The position numbers and the translations under genes were made by a program. A stretch of DNA of 34,173 bases from a virus: IMG/VR virus record IMGVR_UViG_3300030107_002285, positions 1-34,173 of that record. One strand, given 5' to 3'. Under the pieces are notes generated by a model. The model ran no database searches. It saw only the letters and a program-made list of their open reading frames with translations, and was not told where the DNA came from. Below, piece by piece: positions 9,509-17,335 of this stretch. Position 1 is the first letter of the stretch; each line of letters begins with the position of its first letter.

Positions 9509-9979
9509 CTATGTCTCTATATCTTTTATTTGCATAATGCCAGCAGTGCCAACATTTAAAGCATTAATAAGCCCACTTCTTCTTGAAGCAGTAGCCCTTT
9601 GCGAAGCTGTTGATAAAGTCGCATCAATCATTCTATCCCTTTTATCTTGATTTAATTTATGCTGTAGATTTATTCTTTCTATATCTTCTTGTGCTGTGTC
9701 AAAGTTTCTCTGGAATAAAGCCATAGCTGAAGGGTCATTTACGTTCCTATTCGCTAAAGCAAGAAATGTATTATTAATAGACAACGCTTCTCCATAATCT
9801 TTCCATCTTGAAGTTATAGCTATTTGAGACTCTAATTCTGCAACTTGCTTGTCAGCTTGTATTTGTTCTGCCTCACTTTTAGCAGAGTCCATATAGGCTC
9901 TGGCTTGTGCTTTCCCAGCACTTATACTGGCATAAGTTGTAGCCATAGTTGTCAACATCATTGCTTGTGGCATACACAT
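9509..9979 (-). CDS. small internal virion protein (gp14-like)
   Basis: A 156-aa protein between tail tube B and the gp15-like protein, exactly where T7-like phages put gp14. The N-terminus is Met/Ala/Thr-rich and mildly hydrophobic ('MCMPQAMMLTTMATTYASIS'). It is followed by long alanine-rich amphipathic helices ('KAQARAYMDSAKSEAEQIQA', 'RNFDTAQEDIERINLQHKLN') and a Ser/Arg-rich tail. This architecture suits a core protein that forms an outer-membrane channel after ejection, as known for T7 gp14. The first base overlaps the last base of the tail tube B gene. The function rests on synteny and composition rather than a motif. Confidence 0.8.
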   Translation of the reverse strand: MCMPQAMMLTTMATTYASISAGKAQARAYMDSAKSEAEQIQADKQVAELESQIAITSRWKDYGEALSINNTFLALANRNVNDPSAMALFQRNFDTAQEDIERINLQHKLNQDKRDRMIDATLSTASQRATASRRSGLINALNVGTAGIMQIKDIET

Positions 9980-11970
9980 TAGAAGGCTACCTCTACTATC
10001 ATACCATTAATCTGTAAATCCAATGGTGCTGTTTGAGTTATCTCAACTCTTGGGTCACGACTATATCCTAACAAACGAAACTCCTTTTTGCCTGTAAAAG
10101 CATTAAATCCCATTTCACTACTTGTTACTGTATCAGTAACACCTTGTATTATTAATGGTTGACTATTAACAGAAACCGATAGCGTTGACAATAAATCAAG
10201 ATTAACTCTTGTGATTGCTCTTGGTTCTCCAGTTAAAGGTCCACCTTGAACTTGTGCATCTACTGGTAAACTTTTTAAATTAGATGTAAAGCTATAACCA
10301 ATCTCTGCTGTATTAATAGCTTTTACAGCCGACACATTTGTCTGATTACTAGCCTGTGTAAACGAGCCTATATAATTATCTCCTTCAACAACAGCCAATG
10401 AAGCACCATCTGTAAATATAGTATTGGTTGCAAAGATACCATTGTTACTCGATGTCGCAGTAAAACTATCGGAACAATCCAAACGCAATGAGGTTTTAAA
10501 TTCTTCAAGTGTATATTTATTTGTACTGCCTCCCATATCTCTATACACAACAGCAAAGACTCTATCATCTATAGCACAGACTGAATGATAGTTCCCTGTT
10601 GTTGTCCACTTAGTCCATCCAGCCTTTTCTTCATTACGAATAGAATGGAACACAGCCAGCGAACCATCGTCATTAACAACAAAAGCATACTGCTCTGGTC
10701 TGGAGAACGCACCTTTAATAGAAGCTATGTGGGTTGGGTTACTAATTAAATGCGATGAAATTAAAGATAATGGAGTGGATACATACGCTGATTCTTGCTC
10801 ACTAAAAAGAAACTCTCTCACGGATGTTCCTGTCTTTTGAATATATATTGTTGCACCATCAAAAGGTAAAGGTCTTACATAAGAAGCACCATAAGGAGTT
10901 TGCCTTCTAATCTGAGCATTAGTAGGAGTCAATGCCTTATCTGCAAAAGAAGGGATATATAACTCTGATGTGCTGGTAAATATCTGCAAATCACGATTAG
11001 CAACCAAATGTCTTATGTTATTAAATTCACCAACATTGATTGTTATTTGAATACTGTCATCATCACTGGCATTATCAACATCAAAATTAAAATACTCTGA
11101 TGTCTTGGAAGACCAAATAGCGTCTGGTTGACTCTTAGTTCCACCTAACCACAACCTATCTTCATGGAATGTTATAGCATGAGGATAACCACGATAAGCT
11201 GAAAAGCTGGCTTCATCCCAGTTTGTTGTAGCTGTTGATGCTGATAATGTTTTTCTAATTGTACCAGTTACAACTGTAGCACTTGTGTATCCAGTTATTA
11301 ACACTTCATTACCAGCGTATCGTATAATCGTACCGACATGACTTGAGTTCCAGTAATCTTCCGAGGTTGTCATTGTTTTACCAGTTCCGCTAGTTGCTTG
11401 AGGAGTTAAGGTAACTCCACTTTCTTGAAAGGCAAAATAGGGCTGGTACTTTTCATCATCAGCTGTTGTTGCATCAAATGCCATAGTCGAAACTGAAAAG
11501 GCTGTTGCACTTGTTCTTGTTATTTTTCTTACCATAAAATCGGGATGAGCAATAAACATGACATCTGCGTTCTGAGTGAATGTCATGCGTTCCAATCTTG
11601 CTGTTGTCCAAGGCAAAGCACTTGAACCCGAATCAGCAGTTAAAGCTGTTAAGGCTGTTACTGCTCCTGTACTTGCAACAATACGAAATATATCTAATCG
11701 TGCATTACTAAAAGCCATGATATATCGCTCATCATCACTAAATAAAAATGGCTCTAAGCGAACCTCAACTCTATTCGATGTATTAGGTGTTATACCAAAA
11801 GTACTTAACCATTCTGAACCAGCCCTTCTTTTTACTCCCCCTTCAGCCAAGAGAAAGAGATTCCTTACTTCTTCTGCACCCTGTACATAAGTATTAAGGT
11901 CAGTTCTCATCGTCATAGATGGACTGATTTCACCCCTCTCAAAGTTATTTTGAGGAATACGGACTCTCAC
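9979..11970 (-). CDS. tail tubular protein B (gp12-like)
   Basis: A 663-aa protein. The N-terminus is the classic family signature: 'NNFERGEISPSMTMRTDLNT' followed by 'YVQGAEEVRNLFLLAEGGVK' and RRAGSEW (N-x-F-x-x-G-E-x-S-P ... D...Y..G...N......GG..R..G). A later segment 'YRGYPHAITFHEDRLWLGGT' is also conserved in gp12-like nozzle proteins. The rest is beta-rich, consistent with the beta-propeller nozzle that closes the tail and carries fibers. It lies 2 bases after the tail tube A gene, in the same order as T7 genes 11-12. Function call is firm. Confidence 0.95.
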   Translation of the reverse strand: MRVRIPQNNFERGEISPSMTMRTDLNTYVQGAEEVRNLFLLAEGGVKRRAGSEWLSTFGITPNTSNRVEVRLEPFLFSDDERYIMAFSNARLDIFRIVASTGAVTALTALTADSGSSALPWTTARLERMTFTQNADVMFIAHPDFMVRKITRTSATAFSVSTMAFDATTADDEKYQPYFAFQESGVTLTPQATSGTGKTMTTSEDYWNSSHVGTIIRYAGNEVLITGYTSATVVTGTIRKTLSASTATTNWDEASFSAYRGYPHAITFHEDRLWLGGTKSQPDAIWSSKTSEYFNFDVDNASDDDSIQITINVGEFNNIRHLVANRDLQIFTSTSELYIPSFADKALTPTNAQIRRQTPYGASYVRPLPFDGATIYIQKTGTSVREFLFSEQESAYVSTPLSLISSHLISNPTHIASIKGAFSRPEQYAFVVNDDGSLAVFHSIRNEEKAGWTKWTTTGNYHSVCAIDDRVFAVVYRDMGGSTNKYTLEEFKTSLRLDCSDSFTATSSNNGIFATNTIFTDGASLAVVEGDNYIGSFTQASNQTNVSAVKAINTAEIGYSFTSNLKSLPVDAQVQGGPLTGEPRAITRVNLDLLSTLSVSVNSQPLIIQGVTDTVTSSEMGFNAFTGKKEFRLLGYSRDPRVEITQTAPLDLQINGMIVEVAF

Positions 11971-11972
11971 AA

Positions 11973-12566
11973 TTAAGACCTTCTTGAGACTATAAAGCGA
12001 TTTGTTATAAGTTTTCTTGTTGTTTGTTGCTGACTATCCATTGTCCTTGCCCTTTGCATATAAAAGCGAGCATTGTTAAACATCATACTTGATAGTGCGT
12101 CATCTCTTGCTATACCCAAAGCAAACTGTCCAGCCAGTTCATAGACAAGTGCCTGTACAAAATAAGAAGGAAACTTTGCTTCTGTTGGTCTAAAATTATA
12201 ATCAGCTATAACTGTATCGTTTGTTGTTGCATCGCAGTAGACCATATTACCAAATATATCATATTGAATAGGGGCATCATTTACTGTAACTGCATGAACA
12301 AAAAGTGATTCTGCTGGTATTAAATAGGCGGCATCCCATCTGCCAGTAGGTTCACTTGTTAATCTGTTTAATGCTCTTTGGTCTGTAGCAAATCGCCAAC
12401 GAGTATTAACCAATGTGGCTCGGCAAGTATCTTCGTACAAGTTCACAGCAACCAAAGCCTCGTTTGTTCCATCTTCAAAAGATGTCATGGGAGAAGCACC
12501 GATAAGAACCAATGCCCTGTTACAAACATCTATGGCTGTTGTTGCTGTGGTACTTGTTACTGCCAT
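11973..12566 (-). CDS. tail tubular protein A (gp11-like)
   Basis: A 197-aa protein, the usual length for T7 gp11 homologues. Diagnostic features are 'CNRALVLIGASPMTSFEDGT' near the N-terminus, then 'LYEDTCRATLVNTRWRFATD' (the 'L....R......W.FA' motif) and 'FVQALVYELAGQFAL', characteristic of the adaptor ring between portal and nozzle. There is no conventional Shine-Dalgarno directly before the ATG: AGGAG lies about 27 bases upstream, separated by a GGGGGA-GAAA-TCCCCC hairpin (12575-12590) that also contains a G-rich SD-like sequence. It sits between the capsid-associated 89-aa gene and tail tube B. Confidence 0.95.
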   Translation of the reverse strand: MAVTSTTATTAIDVCNRALVLIGASPMTSFEDGTNEALVAVNLYEDTCRATLVNTRWRFATDQRALNRLTSEPTGRWDAAYLIPAESLFVHAVTVNDAPIQYDIFGNMVYCDATTNDTVIADYNFRPTEAKFPSYFVQALVYELAGQFALGIARDDALSSMMFNNARFYMQRARTMDSQQQTTRKLITNRFIVSRRS

Positions 12567-12574
12567 TTGGTATA

Positions 12575-12590
12575 GGGGGATTTCTCCCCC
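12575..12590 (-). promoter_or_regulatory. GNRA-loop hairpin before tail tube A start
   Basis: On the coding (minus) strand the six-base stem GGGGGA/TCCCCC encloses a GAAA tetraloop, 8 bases before the ATG of the tail tube A gene. The purine-rich 5' arm could act as a Shine-Dalgarno, or be masked in the stem. The real AGGAG (12593-12597) lies on the far side, so the hairpin may either bring it near the start or gate translation. Confidence 0.6.
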
Positions 12591-12599
12591 TACTCCTTA

Positions 12600-12869
12600 T
12601 TAGTCGCTGTCTGTAGCTGTAACTGTTAAGCCATCAACTACATCAACTGCTGATGCAGTCACACTATTAGCGTATGTCAACGATACAACAGGTGTTCCAC
12701 CAGAAGATGTAACTGCTATAATTACATCATTTGTGTTGAACATATTAGCACTGTCTGAAAAATATCCAGCTGTGTTAACTGTTGCAATCGTATCGGTTGT
12801 CGTATAGTGCCATAGAGTATGCCCACTTCCACCAGCCAAGCGAGTTAAACTATCTTTATCATAAGCCAT
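12600..12869 (-). CDS. small capsid-associated protein (89 aa), possible decoration/head protein
   Basis: The N-terminus is 'MAYDKDSLTRLAGGSGHTLW' then HYTTTDT, followed by beta-prone Thr/Val/Ala-rich sequence. It follows the major capsid gene by 10 bases and has a near-perfect Shine-Dalgarno (AAGGAGG). Proteins of this form ('LTR.AGGSG..LWHY', then 'AGYF.DA...') are regularly found directly after the capsid gene in marine phages and are usually left as hypothetical or head/decoration proteins. I have no direct evidence for its structure. Strong translation signals and position favour an abundant virion component. Confidence 0.75.
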   Translation of the reverse strand: MAYDKDSLTRLAGGSGHTLWHYTTTDTIATVNTAGYFSDSANMFNTNDVIIAVTSSGGTPVVSLTYANSVTASAVDVVDGLTVTATDSD

Positions 12870-12879
12870 TTAAACCTCC

Positions 12880-13695
12880 TTAACTGTTGTTATCCAAGAC
12901 TTCATAGACACCATTATCATCGATAACAGCCGCGCCCATACTCATCATGGATGTTGTTAAATGTGATACGTTTTCTGGCACATAATTTATTTCTGTAGTT
13001 ACATCTGCCCCAATGCCTAAACCAACCGCAGAAGAATGATACGCTATATTCTTCCCAGCAGTTACAGCAGAAGTGCTAAACCACATAAATGATAACCAGT
13101 TTTTCGCAGTCATTCCCCCAGCATAAGGCAACTGAGCCTCACCCACATAATCAGCACTAGAAAATTCTGTGATTGTGAATAAGTCTGCAAAGCCTTTTGG
13201 ATTCATGGCAACAAATCTCTGCCCGTCTTCTGGAACATCTGCCGCACCCATTGTTTCAAACAATGATAGCACATCTGCTCTTTCCAACGCAGAACTTGTG
13301 TCATGTATTTGAGTGCTGTTCGCACCCGAATCCATAGCTGTGTAAATGATTTCATCGGTCTTTCGACCAAGAGCCGCGGCTGCACTTGTTGCAACTGCTT
13401 GCCTTTCGTTAATGTTAGTCTTTAATTCGTCTAACTTGTCGATATACTCTGGTGCATACCAGTCAGCTAGAGTAACATCAACAGTGGTATGTGCCAACTC
13501 CATGGGAGTGACTTTACCATTTCTGCTTTTAGTATTAGCAGAACCAGAACCAATCTTTTGGAATCTTACTTGATTCCCTCGTACATTACCAGCAGTACGC
13601 ACAGTATTTCGTAACTTTGAACCCATACGTTGATATGCTAAATGTACCTCAGCCTCGAACTGCTTAATAAAAGCTGTATCTATGGTGTTTGCCAA
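12880..13695 (-). CDS. major capsid protein (TTG start)
   Basis: This is the major capsid protein of the Phage_capsid_2-like HK97-fold group: 'NTIDTAFIKQFEAEVHLAYQ' at the N-terminus, then RMGSKLRNTVRT, 'NVRGNQVRFQKIGSG', 'ADWYAPEYIDKLDELKT' and a C-terminal 'GAAVIDDNGVYEVLD'. An ATG lies at 13707, but no ribosome site precedes it. A perfect GGAGG sits inside those first codons, 5 bases before TTG 13695. Starting there gives M-A-N-T-I-D-T-A-F, the common N-terminus of the family, and a 271-aa product. It lies after the scaffold and gp13-like genes across a 120-base untranslated leader containing a GAAA-loop hairpin. Confidence 0.93.
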   Translation of the reverse strand: MANTIDTAFIKQFEAEVHLAYQRMGSKLRNTVRTAGNVRGNQVRFQKIGSGSANTKSRNGKVTPMELAHTTVDVTLADWYAPEYIDKLDELKTNINERQAVATSAAAALGRKTDEIIYTAMDSGANSTQIHDTSSALERADVLSLFETMGAADVPEDGQRFVAMNPKGFADLFTITEFSSADYVGEAQLPYAGGMTAKNWLSFMWFSTSAVTAGKNIAYHSSAVGLGIGADVTTEINYVPENVSHLTTSMMSMGAAVIDDNGVYEVLDNNS

Positions 13696-13725
13696 GATAG
13701 CCTCCATTTAAGTTAATAAAGTTAT

Positions 13726-13739
13726 GATGCTTTCGCATC
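13726..13739 (-). promoter_or_regulatory. GNRA-loop hairpin in the capsid gene leader
   Basis: On the coding strand GATGC-GAAA-GCATC forms a five-base stem with a GAAA loop, 30 bases before the TTG start of the capsid gene, in the longest intergenic gap of the virion operon (13708-13815). No convincing -35/-10 pair was seen in the gap. A role as mRNA 5' stabiliser, processing site or partial terminator is inference. Confidence 0.5.
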
Positions 13740-13815
13740 GTTCAGCATGATTGTCCTAATTTAGCTTCAACATGGTTGCCTTTTTACAAAGACCATTCTG
13801 CTTTTTTCGGGTCAC

Positions 13816-14334
13816 TTAATGTACTGTTGCCATATTTTCTAGGTTTTTGCAACGGAAAAAATGCAACATAGGCACATTTTTTTGTAAAACAAAGTCATTT
13901 TCTATAATAAACCCCAATTTTTTTAACCATATAATAGTATCCAGATGGTCGTATGGCACAACATTCCATATCTTTTCATAGTTATTTTGGAGTAAATTAA
14001 CAACTTCAATAGATGCTTTAACAAAACTTTTTCGATATTTAAATATTTTATCGCTCCCCAATGCCCATACCACAGCTTGATTGTCGGTTGCTTTTACAGT
14101 ACCAAACATACAGATTGGCTCACCACCCACTGTTGCAGTATAAGTAGTTGCATCAAGGTCTTCCTTATCTACTATCGGTGTCAGTAATGCTTGCAATGGG
14201 TCTGAATCAGACAGCCATACTTCTCTCAAATCATTCTTTCTTAATCGGGAAGAAAGATAATAAGCATGAGATTCCTTACCTTCTATAACTTGTATGGCAT
14301 CAACTTCTATTATGCAGTTTGGCAAAGCCTTCAT
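13816..14334 (-). CDS. GNAT-like gp13-type internal protein (DUF2833-like)
   Basis: A 172-aa protein between the scaffold and capsid genes. The start 'IIEVDAIQVIEGKESHAYYL' then SSRLRKNDLREVW, a middle 'YTATVGGEPICMFGTVKATD', and 'VWALGSDKIFKYRKSF' are typical of the DUF2833 / T7 gp13 family, which adopts an acetyltransferase-like fold. The segment 'VPYDHLDTIIWLKKLGFIIE' is the GNAT-like 'N....A...Y.KLGF' region. No acetyl-CoA pyrophosphate loop (R/Q-x-x-G-x-G/A) is evident, so catalysis is doubtful. In T7 gp13 is needed for proper virion core assembly. It overlaps the scaffold gene by 35 bases, which suggests translational coupling. Confidence 0.8.
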   Translation of the reverse strand: MKALPNCIIEVDAIQVIEGKESHAYYLSSRLRKNDLREVWLSDSDPLQALLTPIVDKEDLDATTYTATVGGEPICMFGTVKATDNQAVVWALGSDKIFKYRKSFVKASIEVVNLLQNNYEKIWNVVPYDHLDTIIWLKKLGFIIENDFVLQKNVPMLHFFRCKNLENMATVH

Positions 14335-15004
14335 CCACTTGATTTACAAAGTCTTGACTTCTATCTTTCGGATTCCAGTAACGAGGGTCTTTCATCATCT
14401 GTTCTAAATCGGCTTGCGATATAACCCCAGCTGGCTGTGCCTGTCCATTAATAGATGCCCCCTTGAGTTTTTCTATTAACATTTCCATGACTTGTATTCC
14501 TTCGGCTGTTGACCCAAGAGTTTCCATTGCTGGCATTAATTCCTGTGGGAAATTTGCATTTGCCCATAGCTTAACTGCATCTATACGAGCATCGGCATTA
14601 TCACCTAGCTTGGCATGTTCTTCTTCCAGATTAGGCATAGCCGCATTTAATTCATTTGCATAAATATTTAATCCTTCTTCAAACTGCTCTTGGCTAAACC
14701 CATTATCAAAAGAAGTGTTTGCCCACCATTGCAATAGTTCATTCTGGTTTGCCTGTTCTGCATCAACAGTCTCTGGCAGTTGATAATCACCTACATTTGC
14801 TGGGCGATTTTTATAAAGGTTATCTTGCATTTCCTGTTCAATATTTTTTCTTAAATCCTCTTCCTTTTGCCCAATCTTTGATTCAAGATTTGTATAACTG
14901 GTCGCCATGTCTTCTGGTGTATTAAACTTTTCTGGCAACCATTCGGGTCTTTCTACTGCTTGTTCAGTTTGTTCTACTGCTGATTCCTGTGCTTCTTCAC
15001 TCAT
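14300..15004 (-). CDS. capsid assembly scaffolding protein (gp9-like)
   Basis: A 234-aa, strongly acidic, helix-rich, cysteine-free protein. The N-terminal pattern 'ERPEWLPEKFNTPEDMATSY' then TNLESKIGQKEEDL (R-P-x-W-L-P-E-K-F ... E-D-x-A-x-S-Y-x-x-L-E) is the signature of T7-type scaffolds. The C-terminal 'ADLEQMMKDPRYWNPKDRSQ' then DFVNQVDEGFAKL is the coat-binding end seen in many marine podovirus scaffolds. The start overlaps the upstream Bbp19-like gene by 4 bases. It acts inside the prohead and leaves before or during packaging (family knowledge). Confidence 0.92.
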   Translation of the reverse strand: MSEEAQESAVEQTEQAVERPEWLPEKFNTPEDMATSYTNLESKIGQKEEDLRKNIEQEMQDNLYKNRPANVGDYQLPETVDAEQANQNELLQWWANTSFDNGFSQEQFEEGLNIYANELNAAMPNLEEEHAKLGDNADARIDAVKLWANANFPQELMPAMETLGSTAEGIQVMEMLIEKLKGASINGQAQPAGVISQADLEQMMKDPRYWNPKDRSQDFVNQVDEGFAKLHNRS

Positions 15005-15255
15005 AAACTTTTTACTCCATGACTATGTTGAATACGTCTTTCAATTAAACCGACAAGATAACGCTGACCTTCTAAATGTCTAAGTTCATTATCGGTAATA
15101 TTAGCACCCGATACAGATTCTATCGTGATGCTTCTTAAATACTTCAATACTTCTTGCCCATTGGTTGTATGAAAACATTGAGCAATATTATGCGATATTC
15201 TTTCATCCTGTTCTTTGCTACGAGGATACCCGTCTATTCCAATACTAGCTGTCAT
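15001..15255 (-). CDS. Bbp19-like small phage protein
   Basis: An 84-aa protein. The core 'HNIAQCFHTTNGQEVLKYLR', then 'NELRHLEGQRYLVGLIERRI', matches the Bbp19-type pattern ('..F.T..G..VL..LR ... G.R..V..I...I') found between portal and scaffold genes in many podoviruses. Biochemical function is not established for the family. It overlaps the scaffold start by 4 bases and follows the 94-aa gene by 3 bases, so it is co-translated with head assembly genes and is probably involved there (inference). Confidence 0.75.
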   Translation of the reverse strand: MTASIGIDGYPRSKEQDERISHNIAQCFHTTNGQEVLKYLRSITIESVSGANITDNELRHLEGQRYLVGLIERRIQHSHGVKSL

Positions 15256-15258
15256 ATA

Positions 15259-15543
15259 TTACCAAGAAAAAAACCCTGTTTTCTTTCTAGGAATAGGAGA
15301 ACCCCTCCCATAAGGATTTGATGAAGCTCCTCTCCAATCGCTTTTTTGATATGCACTTTTATTTCTGAAAGAACTAGTTCTAATCATATCTGGTTTATTT
15401 GTAGAGTTCATCATAACACCTAGTGCTACAGCTCCCCCTATAACTCCTAATGTATGTTTTCCAACCTCATACTTATCAATTTTAGTAGAATCTTTAGTTG
15501 GCTTTTTTCTAGTATATCCTTTAGGTCCTGCTTTATTTGTCAT
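15259..15543 (-). CDS. hypothetical basic protein with one hydrophobic segment (94 aa)
   Basis: I do not recognise this protein. It starts 'MTNKAGPKGYTRKKPTKDST' (strongly basic), has a hydrophobic stretch at about residues 31-46 (TLGVIGGAVALGVMM) that could be a membrane or glycine-zipper helix, and ends in an Arg/Lys/Ser/Gly-rich tail. The start overlaps the portal stop by 4 bases, indicating translational coupling. Position between portal and Bbp19-like genes suggests a minor virion or assembly protein, but nothing in the sequence proves it. Confidence 0.65.
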   Translation of the reverse strand: MTNKAGPKGYTRKKPTKDSTKIDKYEVGKHTLGVIGGAVALGVMMNSTNKPDMIRTSSFRNKSAYQKSDWRGASSNPYGRGSPIPRKKTGFFSW

Positions 15544-17126
15544 TGTGCTGGCTGCTCCATTCCTTGTTGTTGTTGTTGCATTTGCATCTGTGCCATCTGT
15601 TGTGCCATCTCTGTAAGCATCGCCCTCTGTTCTGGTGAACGTATTAAATTATCGGGAACACCAAACTTCCTTGCTAAATATATAGATACTTCTTGTGAAT
15701 CTATCAAGAGGTTCAGTATTTGTGGACCAAATCGACCACCAACCAACTCAAGGAATCTATCAACAGACAATACATCTTGCTGGGCTTGTGCTTGGGCTAG
15801 CGGAGAAACCGACCTTATCTTTATTTCCCTACCATTAACTGTCGGAACTTCAATCCTTCCTTGTCTTTTAAGAATATAAATAACTCTTTGTAAAACTGGC
15901 TGGACTAACTCGGCTTGCAATCTTCCAAAAGCCGCGCCTATCCTTCTTGAAAGGTCAGCCATTCGTTCAGCTATCTCTGTTGCAGATGCTGGAGTTCTGT
16001 TTGGGTCGCCTAACATATCATTATACAAAGCCCTTTTAATATTGTTTCTCATATCTCCCAATACCAAATCAGCAACATCAAATCTTCCAGCCGCATTTAT
16101 TGGCTGTAATCCAGCACTTCCAGCAGACTTAGGAATAACAGTCCCTGGCACAAGCGAAATAGAATCTGGGTTTATTATCCCATCATCTTCCATTTGATAT
16201 ATACCCGATATTGCCATCTGTGCATTTTCCAATATCAACTCAACTGTTAGGTTAGTCGTTTTAATTGCACTAAGGGCATTGATTAGTGGACCTCTTCCAT
16301 AAATTTCACCACTCGCTTTAGACCAGCGATAGGCAATAATAGGACAAGAACCCACCCCTTCATACCTTTCCTGTAAGACTTTTTCTTTTGTTTTCATATC
16401 TATGACGCAGTAATGATGTGCCATGACATTTAATTTTGAATAATCCCTGTAGACTACTTCAAGGATTTTTCTTTTATCATCTGGATTTCTTTTGACTTCT
16501 TCAGCCATTTTAGATGGAATTGTTGCTCTTGGATAAGCAACAGTAATTTCCGAACCACGAATATGACGCTCTCTAAAAATATGGTCAATGCTGTCATCAC
16601 TACCAACATCCAATGTAACATGAGGCAATGGAATCGCAGAGAAACGTATTGGGTTAATTGCATCCCCTTCTTCAGCAAGTAAAACACCTGTGCCTACTGC
16701 CAAATCCAAAAAGGATTCATGAACCTCTTGAGCAAAGTTCGAGTTCTGCAAAACTTCAAATACATATTCTGTTACATCTTCCAACTGAGCATTGATATTT
16801 TCCCTTTGTTCAATAGGCACTTCAGAACCAGCCATAAGGTCTGCCCATCGTGCAAAGTTTGGAACAATACCCGATTGCAGACGAGAAGCAAATTCCTGTG
16901 TACCTACTACAGCTGTCTCATCAAATATCTTATCATCTCTGCGTTGTCCAGCAACTTCGTTATAGAAACTTTCCCTTTGAGGTAAAGCATACTCATAACA
17001 TTCTTCAAACAAATCTACCCAATTTTTACGGACAGCCTTTGCTTTTTCATATCTTTTCAATAATAACTTAACAGCACCTTCAGCATTACTGATAGATAAT
17101 GTATCAATAGGTTGGTTTACTATCAT
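15540..17126 (-). CDS. portal / head-to-tail connector protein
   Basis: A 528-aa T7 gp8-type portal of normal length. Hallmarks are 'WVDLFEECYEYALPQRESFY' at ~35-55, 'FDETAVVGTQEFASRLQSGI', 'FLDLAVGTGVLLAEEGDAIN', 'YGRGPLINALSAIKTTN' and 'NRTPASATEIAERM' (the conserved 'P..TATE...R' clip/stem region). The C-terminus ends in a Met/Gln-rich tract with five glutamines in a row, common in these proteins. It forms the dodecameric ring at one capsid vertex through which terminase packages DNA. It overlaps neighbours by 4 bases on both sides. Confidence 0.96.
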   Translation of the reverse strand: MIVNQPIDTLSISNAEGAVKLLLKRYEKAKAVRKNWVDLFEECYEYALPQRESFYNEVAGQRRDDKIFDETAVVGTQEFASRLQSGIVPNFARWADLMAGSEVPIEQRENINAQLEDVTEYVFEVLQNSNFAQEVHESFLDLAVGTGVLLAEEGDAINPIRFSAIPLPHVTLDVGSDDSIDHIFRERHIRGSEITVAYPRATIPSKMAEEVKRNPDDKRKILEVVYRDYSKLNVMAHHYCVIDMKTKEKVLQERYEGVGSCPIIAYRWSKASGEIYGRGPLINALSAIKTTNLTVELILENAQMAISGIYQMEDDGIINPDSISLVPGTVIPKSAGSAGLQPINAAGRFDVADLVLGDMRNNIKRALYNDMLGDPNRTPASATEIAERMADLSRRIGAAFGRLQAELVQPVLQRVIYILKRQGRIEVPTVNGREIKIRSVSPLAQAQAQQDVLSVDRFLELVGGRFGPQILNLLIDSQEVSIYLARKFGVPDNLIRSPEQRAMLTEMAQQMAQMQMQQQQQGMEQPAQ

Positions 17127-17326
17127 TTGACATACCCTATTCCACCCGATTGACCAGAAATAAGGGAACGTCTACCTACTTTACCCCCGTGTAACCTTTC
17201 TTTATAGTCTTCTTGCTGTTTAGCTAGAGCATCAGCCTTTTCTTTTTCAGCCTTCTTTTGTGCTTCAACTTCGGGGTCTATCACTGGTGTTGGTGTTGGT
17301 ACTTGTAATCTTCTAAAAAAACACAT
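17123..17326 (-). CDS. small conserved phage protein between terL and portal (67 aa)
   Basis: It begins M-C-F-F with a Pro/Thr-rich segment ('VPTPTPVIDPEVEAQKKAEK'), has a charged helix in the middle, and ends 'GKVGRRSLISGQSGGIGYVK'. This layout (MCFF or MGF start, Pro-rich, charged helix, then R-S-x-L-x-G...G-x-G) is a recurring small gene next to the portal in T7-like and other podoviruses. Its function is unknown. It has a 4-base overlap with the portal start, 9 bases after terL. Confidence 0.75.
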   Translation of the reverse strand: MCFFRRLQVPTPTPVIDPEVEAQKKAEKEKADALAKQQEDYKERLHGGKVGRRSLISGQSGGIGYVK

Positions 17327-17335
17327 GGTTCTCTC

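Noticed and set aside
15454-15879. 141-codon Cys-rich plus-strand open frame
   Set aside because: Antisense to the Gln-rich end of the portal and the 94-aa gene; the Cys/Cys-Cys runs arise from complementing Gln/Ala codons.
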